Positions 17,632 to 25,149 of a stretch of DNA of 38,007 bases are shown piece after piece. Made by a program: the position numbers and the translations under genes. The notes under the pieces are model-generated. The model saw only the letters and a program-made list of their open reading frames with translations. It did not search any database and was not told the origin of the DNA. Source of the DNA: JBGZFC01 sp964631255 (GTDB taxonomy: Bacteria > Bacteroidota > Bacteroidia > Bacteroidales > Dysgonomonadaceae); the NCBI GenBank assembly GCA_964631255.1, contig CAZVWS010000017.1:1-38007 (forward strand). The letters are read 5' to 3'. The number at the start of each line of letters is the position of its first letter. Position 1 is the first letter of the stretch.

Positions 17632-18225
17632 ATGGACATATTTTGCATGATGACCGATGAAGAATTGGTGGCATCGTATGCTAATGGCAATAACGGAGCT
17701 TTTGATGTTCTACTCAACAGACACAAGCAATCGCTTTATGGATATATACTCTACACGGTAAGAAATAAAGACCTGGCAGAAGATATATTCCAAGAAACAT
17801 TCATAAAAGCAATTACCACAATAAAACAAGGACGATATACTGAAACCGGTAAATTTCGTGCTTGGATAAGCCGTATCGCGCACAATCTGGTAATTGACCA
17901 TTTCAGACAAGAGAAAAACGAAAATACGGTGTTGAACGAGGAGTACGAGATGGACTTGTTTAACAACCAAAGCCTTTGTGAGAAAACCATTGAAGAACAA
18001 TTGGTAAAATTTCAGGTCCTAAGCGACGTGAAAAAACTAATCAATTTCTTGCCCGAGTCGCAACGAGCGGTATTGATGATGCGATATTATGACGATTTGA
18101 GTTTCAAAGAAATTGCCGAAAAAACAGGAGTAAGCATCAACACGGCGCTCGGTCGTATGAGATATGCCATTCTGAATATGCGAAAAATGGCAGAAGATAG
18201 TGGTATGATATTGAGTATGAGTTGA
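17632..18225 (+). CDS. ECF-family RNA polymerase sigma factor
   Basis: A 197-residue sigma factor. Region 2 is seen in DEELVASYANGNNGAFDVLLNRHKQSLYGYI, followed by DLAEDIFQETFIKAI and FRAWISRIAHNLVIDHFRQ. Region 4 is LPESQRAVLMMRYYDDLSFKEIAEKTGVSINTALGRMRYAILNMRK. Length and layout are those of a stand-alone ECF sigma factor; no anti-sigma gene is adjacent. ATG 17632 gives a five-residue extension ahead of the more usual MTDEELV start, so ATG 17647 is an alternative. It sits directly after the type IX-secreted protease. In Porphyromonas an ECF sigma factor (SigP) acts on type IX secretion genes; whether this is its orthologue cannot be decided here. Confidence 0.92.
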   Translation: MDIFCMMTDEELVASYANGNNGAFDVLLNRHKQSLYGYILYTVRNKDLAEDIFQETFIKAITTIKQGRYTETGKFRAWISRIAHNLVIDHFRQEKNENTVLNEEYEMDLFNNQSLCEKTIEEQLVKFQVLSDVKKLINFLPESQRAVLMMRYYDDLSFKEIAEKTGVSINTALGRMRYAILNMRKMAEDSGMILSMS

Positions 18226-18266
18226 AATAACTCTTTTTATGAGTGTAAGTTTTTTATTGCAAAAGA

Positions 18267-18512
18267 TTAGTTTTTAGGTTCTGCATCTTTTATCTCTTCA
18301 AAGTCCACATCCTCGGCATCCGTTTTTTCAAAACTTTTTTTCTGGTATTCCAAAATACGGTCTTCTTGGGTTTCGGGCTCTTTTGGCTCGGAATTGTATC
18401 TATTGTTTTCCCGGTTGAAGTTGCGAAAAAAACGACGGAGCAAAAACTGTTTTGTTAGTTTGAACAGCAAATAGATGATAACTAAAAATAAAAGAAAACC
18501 GATAAAACTCAT
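18267..18512 (-). CDS. Small single-span membrane protein (possibly DUF4834 family)
   Basis: An 81-residue protein on the minus strand. The first 20 residues form one membrane segment (SFIGFLLFLVIIYLLFKL), followed by a basic stretch (KQFLLRRFFRNFNR) and an acidic, Glu/Asp/Lys-rich tail ending KDAEPKN. This layout resembles short DUF4834-type proteins of Bacteroidetes, which have no known function. The frame is open to 18575, but the extension is AT-rich and unlike the family, so I prefer ATG 18512. It is convergent with the sigma factor gene. Confidence 0.65.
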   Translation of the reverse strand: MSFIGFLLFLVIIYLLFKLTKQFLLRRFFRNFNRENNRYNSEPKEPETQEDRILEYQKKSFEKTDAEDVDFEEIKDAEPKN

Positions 18513-18679
18513 TTCAATATCTGTTATTAAATTAGGGAGTGTAAAGATAATAGGAATATTAATTCTGATTATCACTTTTTAAAAATTTAACGCCTATACA
18601 TCCTCCATATACCCCAAAAACGAAAACCCGGTATTGCAAAACACCACCCGCCCCAAGAGGTTAAATAAAGTTTATTTTG

Positions 18680-18687
18680 TAGGTTTG
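18680..18687 (+). promoter_or_regulatory. Candidate -7 box for the FMN reductase gene
   Basis: TAGGTTTG matches TAnnTTTG, with ATG 18780 about 92 bases downstream. The leader holds a small hairpin (ACATCCG 18722-18728 with CGGATGT 18740-18746) that could be an attenuator or merely a stable leader stem. A -33 element is not obvious. Confidence 0.5.
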
Positions 18688-18779
18688 CAAAACTATTTCC
18701 ACCACTTTTTGTTGTTATAAGACATCCGGAATCTGCTTTCGGATGTTTATTATTAAAAATCACAACCCATATTATCATT

Positions 18780-19325
18780 ATGAAAAAGAAAAAAATAGCC
18801 GTTTTAGTAGGCAGCTTGAGAAAAGAATCATTCAACAGAAAAATTGCAAATCAACTCATCCAATTGGCTCCCGATTCGCTGGAAATGGAGATAGTTGAAA
18901 TAGGAAATTTGCCCCATTACAATGAAGATTTAGAAGAAAACGTCCCCAAAGAGTATACCGATTTTCGTCAAAAAATTGAAGCGGCAGAGGGTTATCTGTT
19001 CGTTACTCCCGAGTACAATCGTACCATTTCGGGCGTGATGAAAAACGCGTTGGATGTTGCCTCCAGACCATACGGCAATAATGTATGGAGCGGCAAGCCG
19101 GGAGCAATCGTGAGTGTATCTATGAGCGCATTGGGTGGTTTAGGTGCAAACATGGCACTGCGTCAGCCCATGGTGTTTCTCAATGTACTTCTGATGCAAA
19201 ATCCTGAAGCATACATCGGTCTTGCACACACGCTGTTTGATGCCGAAGGCAATTTGAAAGAAGATACCCGCAAATTCTTAAAGAATTACATCGATTCGTT
19301 TGCTAAATGGACTGAAAAATTCTGA
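18780..19325 (+). CDS. NADPH-dependent FMN reductase family protein
   Basis: A 181-residue flavodoxin-fold oxidoreductase of the ChrR/azoreductase-like group. IAVLVGSLRKESFNRKIA is the FMN phosphate loop (LxGSLRxxSxNR), and FVTPEYNRTISGVMKNALDVASR is the conserved isoalloxazine-side motif of the family. Length is normal (about 180). Such enzymes reduce flavins, quinones or metal ions with NAD(P)H; the physiological substrate here is unknown. It is a single gene with its own -7 box and a strong bidirectional terminator behind it. Confidence 0.93.
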   Translation: MKKKKIAVLVGSLRKESFNRKIANQLIQLAPDSLEMEIVEIGNLPHYNEDLEENVPKEYTDFRQKIEAAEGYLFVTPEYNRTISGVMKNALDVASRPYGNNVWSGKPGAIVSVSMSALGGLGANMALRQPMVFLNVLLMQNPEAYIGLAHTLFDAEGNLKEDTRKFLKNYIDSFAKWTEKF

Positions 19326-19359
19326 TTGAATATCCGGCAGATAAAAAATATCACGTCAT

Positions 19360-19419
19360 AAAAACCAATCGGGGCTTGTACAAATAATGGAATTTATTTG
19401 GATAAGCCCCGGTTTTTTG
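19360..19419. terminator. Bidirectional terminator between convergent genes
   Basis: Long imperfect stem: AAAACC, then CGGGGCTT with ACAAATAA on the left arm; TTATTTGG, then AAGCCCCGG and TTTTTT on the right. It lies between the FMN reductase (+) and the repeat protein (-), and has A and T runs at both ends, so it can serve both strands. Confidence 0.85.
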
Positions 19420-19439
19420 TATTCTATTTTAAGTTTAGT

Positions 19440-19889
19440 TTAATATGAACTTTCAAAATATTCCCATTTCTGGTAAAAATCATTGTATTTGTAATACCCC
19501 ACTTTATTGCCATTTGCATCATAGACATCATATCGTTGGTAGAAGTCATTCCACTTCCTGTAATATGTCTGATTACCGTTAGAATCATACTTCTCGGTTC
19601 TGTTATAAAAATCATTCCATTTCTCGTAACCTTTTAGGTTTCCGTTTTGGTCGTATGTTTCATTTCTATTGTAGAATTCATTTTGCTTTTCATACTTAAC
19701 CAAATTTCCGTCAGCGTCATAATATTCCATTCGGTTATAAAACGTATTTTTTTTGGCATAACCTATCAAATTGCCACGAGAGTCGAAAAACTCTGTCCGT
19801 TGGTAAAAACTGTTATACTTTTGCGAAGTCTGTGCTTTTACAGCAATTGTTGTCAAAGATATGACGAAGATTAAAAGAATTTTTTTCAT
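19440..19889 (-). CDS. Secreted protein made of 22-residue tandem repeats
   Basis: A 149-residue protein. After a signal peptide (MKKILLIFVISLTTIAVKAQ) nearly the whole chain consists of six consecutive copies of a 22-residue unit with pattern KxNxFYxRxExYDxxGNxxxY; the last copy is incomplete. Copies differ at the variable positions, so the repeat is old or under selection. The YD-x-NG-N element recalls YD/RHS and other beta-strand repeats of surface proteins, but unit length and pattern do not let me assign a family. Aromatic content is very high. Probably periplasmic or surface exposed; no sorting domain or lipobox is seen. Function unknown. Confidence 0.8.
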   Translation of the reverse strand: MKKILLIFVISLTTIAVKAQTSQKYNSFYQRTEFFDSRGNLIGYAKKNTFYNRMEYYDADGNLVKYEKQNEFYNRNETYDQNGNLKGYEKWNDFYNRTEKYDSNGNQTYYRKWNDFYQRYDVYDANGNKVGYYKYNDFYQKWEYFESSY

Positions 19890-19975
19890 TGTCTTTTAAG
19901 TTTAATTTGTTGCTTACTCTGGTCCGTTCTTCAGTTTCCTGGTTGCTGTGTCGTTTTAAAATTACAGATAATGGG

Positions 19976-20093
19976 AAAGGAATTGCCGAAGGGTGGGAAT
20001 TTTAGCGTAAAAGTTCAATAGAAATACTGCTGTTGAACTTAGAACATATGCTCAAACGAAGAACTTCAGCCTAGTTATTGGCAATTCCTTTTT
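19976..20093. repeat. Structured inverted-repeat element at the edge of the restriction-modification cassette
   Basis: Outer arms AAAGGAATTGCC (19976-19987) and GGCAATTCCTTT (about 20080-20091) are a perfect 12-bp inverted repeat. Nested inside is a second perfect pair, AAGTTCAA (20011-20018) and TTGAACTT (20033-20040). The result is a single-strand fold of roughly 118 bases with unequal internal loops. It lies 23 bases after the methyltransferase stop codon. It is too long and lacks a T tract on the relevant strand in the usual place for a simple terminator. The fold is attC-like in shape, but I cannot see the canonical RYYYAAC/GTTRRRY boxes, and no integrase is present. Confidence 0.65.
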
Positions 20094-20115
20094 GCACAGT
20101 ACTTTTTCTGTCGTT

Positions 20116-21927
20116 TTATGCAAACAATTCCAGTTGTCCACTTTCAATTGGTTTCATTTCGTTTATGAAGTCGTTCCACAAGTCCAAAGTCAAACTGATT
20201 TTGAATGTTTCGTTTAAGTAATTCAGTTCTTTTTGTAGAGTTGATATGTCAATCGTTTGAGCCAATTCTAAAAGGTCAATACGCATTAAAACGTCTTTTG
20301 TGAAAGTTCGTTTTGCATCTGCAAAAGTAATGGATTTCAGAAATTGCATTGTCATTTCAGAGTTTAAAAGTATCAACGAATAAACGGCAAACTCTAATTT
20401 ATCAAACCCCAGCATATAACAAGTATCGTCGAGCATTATTGGTTTTTCGTTCTGTGGAAGAACAAGCGTAAAATGAAATGTTTTGTAAAGTCCTGAAATA
20501 GCAACTTTAAACGGTTTAAACGAATAATCTCCAACTCCAAAAATTGAAAATGGTGGTTTGTTATTGTAAATGCTAGATTTTCTTGCATTAAAAACATCTT
20601 GGTGCTCACTTAAATATTGATAGGTTTTAGGAAAATCATATTTGATGTAATTGGTTTCTTGTCCAACTTTTTTTTGCGTAACAATCGTGTGTTTTCTTGT
20701 TTCTTTTATGACTGTTTTTTTTAAATCGGAACTTTTTAAAAAACCATAAACTAAGTCGCTTTCTATTTTGAATTCTTCTTTCAGTCCGTTTACAAAATGT
20801 TCGTTCACTTTGTCTAATTCCATAATAGAAGAACAGTCATGTTTTATGCCTTGTCGCCATTCAAAAGGACAAACACCATCAATTTTTTCCGAATGAGCGT
20901 ATGCTTCAATATTGGAAACGAATTTTTTGGAAGTCCAACCAAAACGGTTGTTTTTTCTTTCTTTAATTCCTCTGTTTGTTCTTTGGATGGCTCTTAATTC
21001 GTTTGTTGTGTAGATTGAAAATTCAGCACATTCAAACTCGGGTTCAGCATTTAGTTTACAATAAAACAAAGATGCTTCCACGGAAACATTAAACTCTTTT
21101 TTACTGTCAATTGAATACTTTTCTATATCAGCAATTTGATGTCTGCTTTTATTTTGGTCAAATACAATATTTTTAATAACCGAATTTTTAACCAATAAAG
21201 CAATGTTACCTTTTTGATGTTGAAAGGTTTCGATCATCATCAAAGTAATGTACTCGGCAATGTCAAAATTACCCTTTCCTGTCATTGCATCTAATCCGTT
21301 GTGGTTTTTAAAATTCGTTTTTTTAGGCAGATTAGATGAGTTTAAACTTCCTAATTTAGAGTTTGTTACCCAAGGTGGATTGCCAATAATTAAAATTTCT
21401 TTTGTGCTGTTTTCATTGGCAATAGTTTTAAAATCAAAGTCAAAAACGTTACTGTGAATGATTGAAATTTCGGGTTTGTTTTCGGTTAGATTACACAAAT
21501 AAAAATCAATGATATTAAATTTACTTTCCCAAACGTAAGGTTTGTAAATCTCAATACCGAAAACTTTTTTTATGGTACTGAAGTTTTTCAAAGAAGAAAT
21601 AATAAAATTGCCTTTTCCGCAAGTTGGTTCAATAATAATCTCAGGTGAAACATTTTTTGTTGTCAGATGAAAAGCGACTTTGTTTGCTAATTCTGTATTG
21701 GTTTGAAAGTCGCCATATTCGGCTCTGTCGGGTTCTGAAACGATATTTTTAGGAATAGAAATTGTTTCTTTAAGAATTTGCAAATCTTCTTCATTATCAA
21801 AAAAATGTATGATGCCGAAGGCTTCATACATTTTTTGATTAGCCTTTACGATAGACATAATATTTTTCAGATTATCGTTCAAATAATCCGAAACTTGATG
21901 AGTTATATTTGCTTCAAATACTTTCAT
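20116..21927 (-). CDS. Type II DNA adenine methyltransferase
   Basis: A 603-residue N6-adenine methyltransferase. Motif I is IIEPTCGKGNF (residues 98-108, AdoMet binding) and motif IV is IIGNPPWVTNS (catalytic NPPW at 183-186), in the order typical of gamma-type enzymes with a C-terminal target-recognition region. YGDFQTN at 71-77 is the usual motif X-like block before motif I. It starts three bases after the stop codon of the endonuclease gene, so translation is probably coupled, and together they make a complete restriction-modification pair. AT content is visibly higher than in the flanking metabolic genes, consistent with acquisition by transfer. The recognition sequence cannot be read from the protein. 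Confidence 0.9.
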   Translation of the reverse strand: MKVFEANITHQVSDYLNDNLKNIMSIVKANQKMYEAFGIIHFFDNEEDLQILKETISIPKNIVSEPDRAEYGDFQTNTELANKVAFHLTTKNVSPEIIIEPTCGKGNFIISSLKNFSTIKKVFGIEIYKPYVWESKFNIIDFYLCNLTENKPEISIIHSNVFDFDFKTIANENSTKEILIIGNPPWVTNSKLGSLNSSNLPKKTNFKNHNGLDAMTGKGNFDIAEYITLMMIETFQHQKGNIALLVKNSVIKNIVFDQNKSRHQIADIEKYSIDSKKEFNVSVEASLFYCKLNAEPEFECAEFSIYTTNELRAIQRTNRGIKERKNNRFGWTSKKFVSNIEAYAHSEKIDGVCPFEWRQGIKHDCSSIMELDKVNEHFVNGLKEEFKIESDLVYGFLKSSDLKKTVIKETRKHTIVTQKKVGQETNYIKYDFPKTYQYLSEHQDVFNARKSSIYNNKPPFSIFGVGDYSFKPFKVAISGLYKTFHFTLVLPQNEKPIMLDDTCYMLGFDKLEFAVYSLILLNSEMTMQFLKSITFADAKRTFTKDVLMRIDLLELAQTIDISTLQKELNYLNETFKISLTLDLWNDFINEMKPIESGQLELFA

Positions 21928-21930
21928 TCA

Positions 21931-22614
21931 TCATTGGCATTTATTATAACTTATAATTTTTTCAATTCCTTGAATATCGTCTGTCAAGGCGACAATTCTT
22001 TGATATTGTAGTCGCCATTGCAAAGCATTGGAAATTGTCAGATAACCTTGTTCAGGAGGTGTTTGTAAAATCTGTTCAGCAACTTTTGCCAATGTAATTT
22101 CGTCAGCAGGAATATTTTTGTCTTGCAAATAAGCGGCTATATCAGCTTCGTTTGCACCATCTTTTACCATTTCACGTAACCGGTAAGTTGTTGTGTAATC
22201 TGCAGTTCGTTCTTTATGAACGAATGAACAACTTACAAAACTTAAGATCGCTGTCTGTGATGTCGGGTCGTCTGTTTTATCGTAAACAAAAACGAGAAGA
22301 TTATATCCAAGTCCGAATATTTTTTGTTTAGCGTCTTTGAAAGGACAAGATGATTGGGGTTGTTTAATCGAAGTCACTTTTATATCGGTCTGAATATCAT
22401 CAGAAGGCAGGTCTATTCCTCTCGCAGAAGAACCAACCAGAACTTCGTATTTTTTGTTTAAATGTTTTTGAAACTTATGTTCAATGAGTGTTCCAACTGC
22501 TTTTCCGTCTGTTACGCCATAAAGTTCTGTGTGCTGAAATTTTGATTGTTCAACACAGAAAAGATGAGCCTCTTCTATCAGTTTTTCTATCGTTAATTTC
22601 TCCATTTGTTCCAT
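21931..22614 (-). CDS. Type II restriction endonuclease (PD-(D/E)xK fold), partner of the methyltransferase
   Basis: A 227-residue protein upstream of and coupled to the methyltransferase. A PD-(D/E)xK active site is visible: Glu45 in GTLIEHKFQ, Asp68 in GIDLPSDD, and the D77-I-K79 pair in QTDIKVTS, followed by a beta strand/helix region (FGLGYNLLVFVYD). Size and position fit a type II enzyme cutting the site protected by the adjacent methylase. I do not recognise a named isoschizomer family. Start at ATG 22614 (MEQMEK); ATG three codons later is equally possible. No controller protein gene is present, so expression may depend on translational coupling and promoter strength. Confidence 0.82.
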   Translation of the reverse strand: MEQMEKLTIEKLIEEAHLFCVEQSKFQHTELYGVTDGKAVGTLIEHKFQKHLNKKYEVLVGSSARGIDLPSDDIQTDIKVTSIKQPQSSCPFKDAKQKIFGLGYNLLVFVYDKTDDPTSQTAILSFVSCSFVHKERTADYTTTYRLREMVKDGANEADIAAYLQDKNIPADEITLAKVAEQILQTPPEQGYLTISNALQWRLQYQRIVALTDDIQGIEKIISYNKCQ

Positions 22615-22857
22615 TCGGTAAATTTACAATTTTTATTTGTGTCAGTTTTAGTTTGTCGGTTGTTTCTGTCTGTCAATTGATAGTCGTACCATCGCTAGTG
22701 GCATTGTATATAATGTTTAATTTACACCATAAAACCCTCGTAAAAAACCACCAATAAAATAGCCATTTACGAGCGTTTGTATGCTTTTCTTTATAAAAAT
22801 ATTTCACTACAAAGATAACCAAAAAATGAGACACAGCATAAATGATTGTCTTTTGTT

Positions 22858-23928
22858 CTATTTCCTATAATGCATCGAATTCCCCTGCCTAAAATATCCA
22901 ATCTCGTGTCCGATATTTTTTAATTGATTTTCCAAAAACTTCAGGTCGTCTTCGTTGCTCTGTTGTGAAACGGGTTTGTTTTGGTAAAGAAAATAATCGT
23001 CGCGGTAATGTTTGGGTGTAATGTTAGGCATCAGAACGTTGGCTCCGATTTGGATGGCGCGTTCGCGGCCGTTTTTTTCGATAGATTGCAGTGCGGTGGT
23101 GGCGGCGATGTTGATATCGGGCATCAGCAAGCGAAGAAGTGCTACCATTTTCAGGCTTAAACCGAATCGCTCCTTGAGCGGAAGAAGTTTCGATTTGTGT
23201 TCATAGAGTGGGGTTTGGGCGTGCTCTATATACGGCCCCATTCCGCACATATCGATATCGAATTGTTGCATAAACAGCAGGTCGTTCGCCAAATGCTCCA
23301 CGGTTTGGAACGGCAATCCTATCATTACGCCGGTTCCGGTTTGGTAACCCACTTTTTTTAAGGCTTCCAAGGCATTCAATCGTTTCGTGAAACTGTGTCT
23401 TTCGTCTTTTGGATGGATTTTGTAGTAAAGTTCTTCGGTAGAAGACTCGATGCGAAGCAAATATCTGCTCGCGCCACTTTCGAACCATCGGCGATACACG
23501 TCTTCCGACTGTTCGCCACACGAAAGCGTGATGCCGATTTCGCCGTTGGTGATGCGCATTGCTTCTTTCAGCAGTAAATCGATTTTTCGTGTGAACGCGT
23601 CCGATGAAAGTTCGCCGCTCTGTATGGCGACGGACTCAAATCCGTTTTCGTGTGCAAAACGAATGGCATCCAAGGCCTCGTCGTCGGTGATGCAGTAGCG
23701 ATGGGTGTCGCTATTTTGTTGGCGAATGCCACAATAAAAGCAGTTTTTCTCGCAAATATTAGATAACTCAATCAGCCCGCGTAAATAAACGGTGTTGCCC
23801 ACGTGCTGTTGCTTCACGCTTGCAGCATAGTCAAATAGCGTGTTTTTTTCATCATCCGTTGCCGAAAGAAGTTGCACCAAATCGTCTTTCGACAAGTGAG
23901 GGCTTCGTGTAATTATTTGCGTAATCAT
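22858..23928 (-). CDS. hydE: [FeFe]-hydrogenase maturase HydE (radical SAM)
   Basis: A 356-residue radical-SAM enzyme. The cluster motif CxxxCxxC is Cys59-Cys63-Cys66 (NICEKNCFYCGIR). The order of the following blocks (ESVAIQSGE, GEIGITLSCGEQSEDVYRRWFESGASRYLLRIESS, TGTGVMIGLPFQT, GMGPYIEH) is that of HydE and its BioB-like relatives. HydE acts in building the di-iron subcluster of the H-cluster together with HydF and HydG. It is the last gene of the minus-strand group and lies 32 bases after hydF. The hydrogenase structural gene is not in the window. Confidence 0.95.
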   Translation of the reverse strand: MITQIITRSPHLSKDDLVQLLSATDDEKNTLFDYAASVKQQHVGNTVYLRGLIELSNICEKNCFYCGIRQQNSDTHRYCITDDEALDAIRFAHENGFESVAIQSGELSSDAFTRKIDLLLKEAMRITNGEIGITLSCGEQSEDVYRRWFESGASRYLLRIESSTEELYYKIHPKDERHSFTKRLNALEALKKVGYQTGTGVMIGLPFQTVEHLANDLLFMQQFDIDMCGMGPYIEHAQTPLYEHKSKLLPLKERFGLSLKMVALLRLLMPDINIAATTALQSIEKNGRERAIQIGANVLMPNITPKHYRDDYFLYQNKPVSQQSNEDDLKFLENQLKNIGHEIGYFRQGNSMHYRK

Positions 23929-23960
23929 AAATCCGGAAACTGTTTCTTTTCTCGATTCTA

Positions 23961-25145
23961 TTATTTGGAAAATATTTGCGTTGCACGCTCAAAAATTCCG
24001 TTCATATATGCCAACGCCATTCCGTAGTTAGTAATCGGAATGTTGTTTTCGGAAAACATTTTCAGCCTATTTATCAATTGCTTGCGTGTAACCATGCAGC
24101 CGCCGCATTGGATGACAAGCGCGTAATTGTCGGGGCTGATTTCCGATAATCCGCTTACGAATGTAAAATTCAGTTTTTTGCCTGTGAATTTTTGCAGCAG
24201 TTTCGGAATTTTTACGCGCCCTATATCGTCGCAACTTGTTTGGTGCGTGCAACTTTCCAAAACGAGAATGTTGTCGCCGTCTTGCAATTTCGCAATATGT
24301 GGCGTACCTTGGAGATAAGCCTCGAAATCGCCTTTTTGTCGGGCAAAGATAATGCTGAAACTCGTGAGTGGCACTTCTTTTGGAATGCGCTCTGCCACGA
24401 AACCAAAAACTTGGCTGTCGGTAATGGCGAGTGCCGGTTTTATACCCAACTGCAAAAAATCATCCAACTCGGTATCTTTTACTACCATCGTGATGCAGTC
24501 GTTGTTCAGCGCATCGCGAATGGTTTGGTTTTGCGGTAAAATCAATCGGCCTTCGGGCGCTTCGCTGTCGATGGGCGTGATGAGCAGCACGATATCTTTT
24601 GAGTTCACCAAATCGCCGATGAGCGATTGGCTCTGTTTTGAGCTTTCCGGGATAATTTTTTTGAGCGCGTTGATGAGCCTGTCGGCATCTTTTGGATTTT
24701 TCGCGCTGAAATCGATGACTTTCGCCTTAGAATGACGTTTGATAACGGTTCTGGTGTGCGAGCCGATTTTGGAAATATCTTTTTTGTTGTGGAGAATGAG
24801 ATAAGGCGTGCCCAATTCTTCTAATCGGTCGATTAAATCGAGTTCGTACTGTCCAAACTGATTTCCGGAGATAAGCAGAATGGCACAATACACTTTTTTT
24901 ATCGCTTGCAACGATTTGTTGACACGCATCTTTCCCAGTTCGCCCACGTCGTCAATGCCGGCAGTATCTACCAAAATCACGGGCCCGATGCCCAATACTT
25001 CCACCGATTTTTTTACCGGGTCGGTTGTGGTTCCCGGTCTGTCGGAAACAATGGCTGTTTCTTGTCCGGTAAGCAGGTTTATCAACGTGCTTTTGCCTGA
25101 ATTGCGGCGTCCGAAAATGCCGATATGTAGTTTGGAGTTGCTCAT
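23961..25145 (-). CDS. hydF: [FeFe]-hydrogenase maturation GTPase/scaffold HydF
   Basis: A 394-residue protein with an N-terminal GTPase domain: P-loop GRRNSGKSTLIN (about residues 11-22), switch RPGTTTDPV, DTAG motif VDTAGIDD, and NKKD. The C-terminal domain has the cluster ligands of HydF: Cys-Thr-His in ESCTHQTSC and the CGGC pair in IQCGGCMVTR. HydF receives the di-iron precursor and hands it to the hydrogenase. The gene lies 32 bases before hydE and 4 bases after the stop of the EreA/ChaN-like gene, so those three genes are probably co-transcribed. Confidence 0.96.
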   Translation of the reverse strand: MSNSKLHIGIFGRRNSGKSTLINLLTGQETAIVSDRPGTTTDPVKKSVEVLGIGPVILVDTAGIDDVGELGKMRVNKSLQAIKKVYCAILLISGNQFGQYELDLIDRLEELGTPYLILHNKKDISKIGSHTRTVIKRHSKAKVIDFSAKNPKDADRLINALKKIIPESSKQSQSLIGDLVNSKDIVLLITPIDSEAPEGRLILPQNQTIRDALNNDCITMVVKDTELDDFLQLGIKPALAITDSQVFGFVAERIPKEVPLTSFSIIFARQKGDFEAYLQGTPHIAKLQDGDNILVLESCTHQTSCDDIGRVKIPKLLQKFTGKKLNFTFVSGLSEISPDNYALVIQCGGCMVTRKQLINRLKMFSENNIPITNYGMALAYMNGIFERATQIFSK

Positions 25146-25149
25146 TTAG

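Noticed and set aside
18587..18835. 82-codon minus-strand open frame before the FMN reductase
   Set aside because: It overlaps the start of a clear gene and its promoter, with no recognisable motif.
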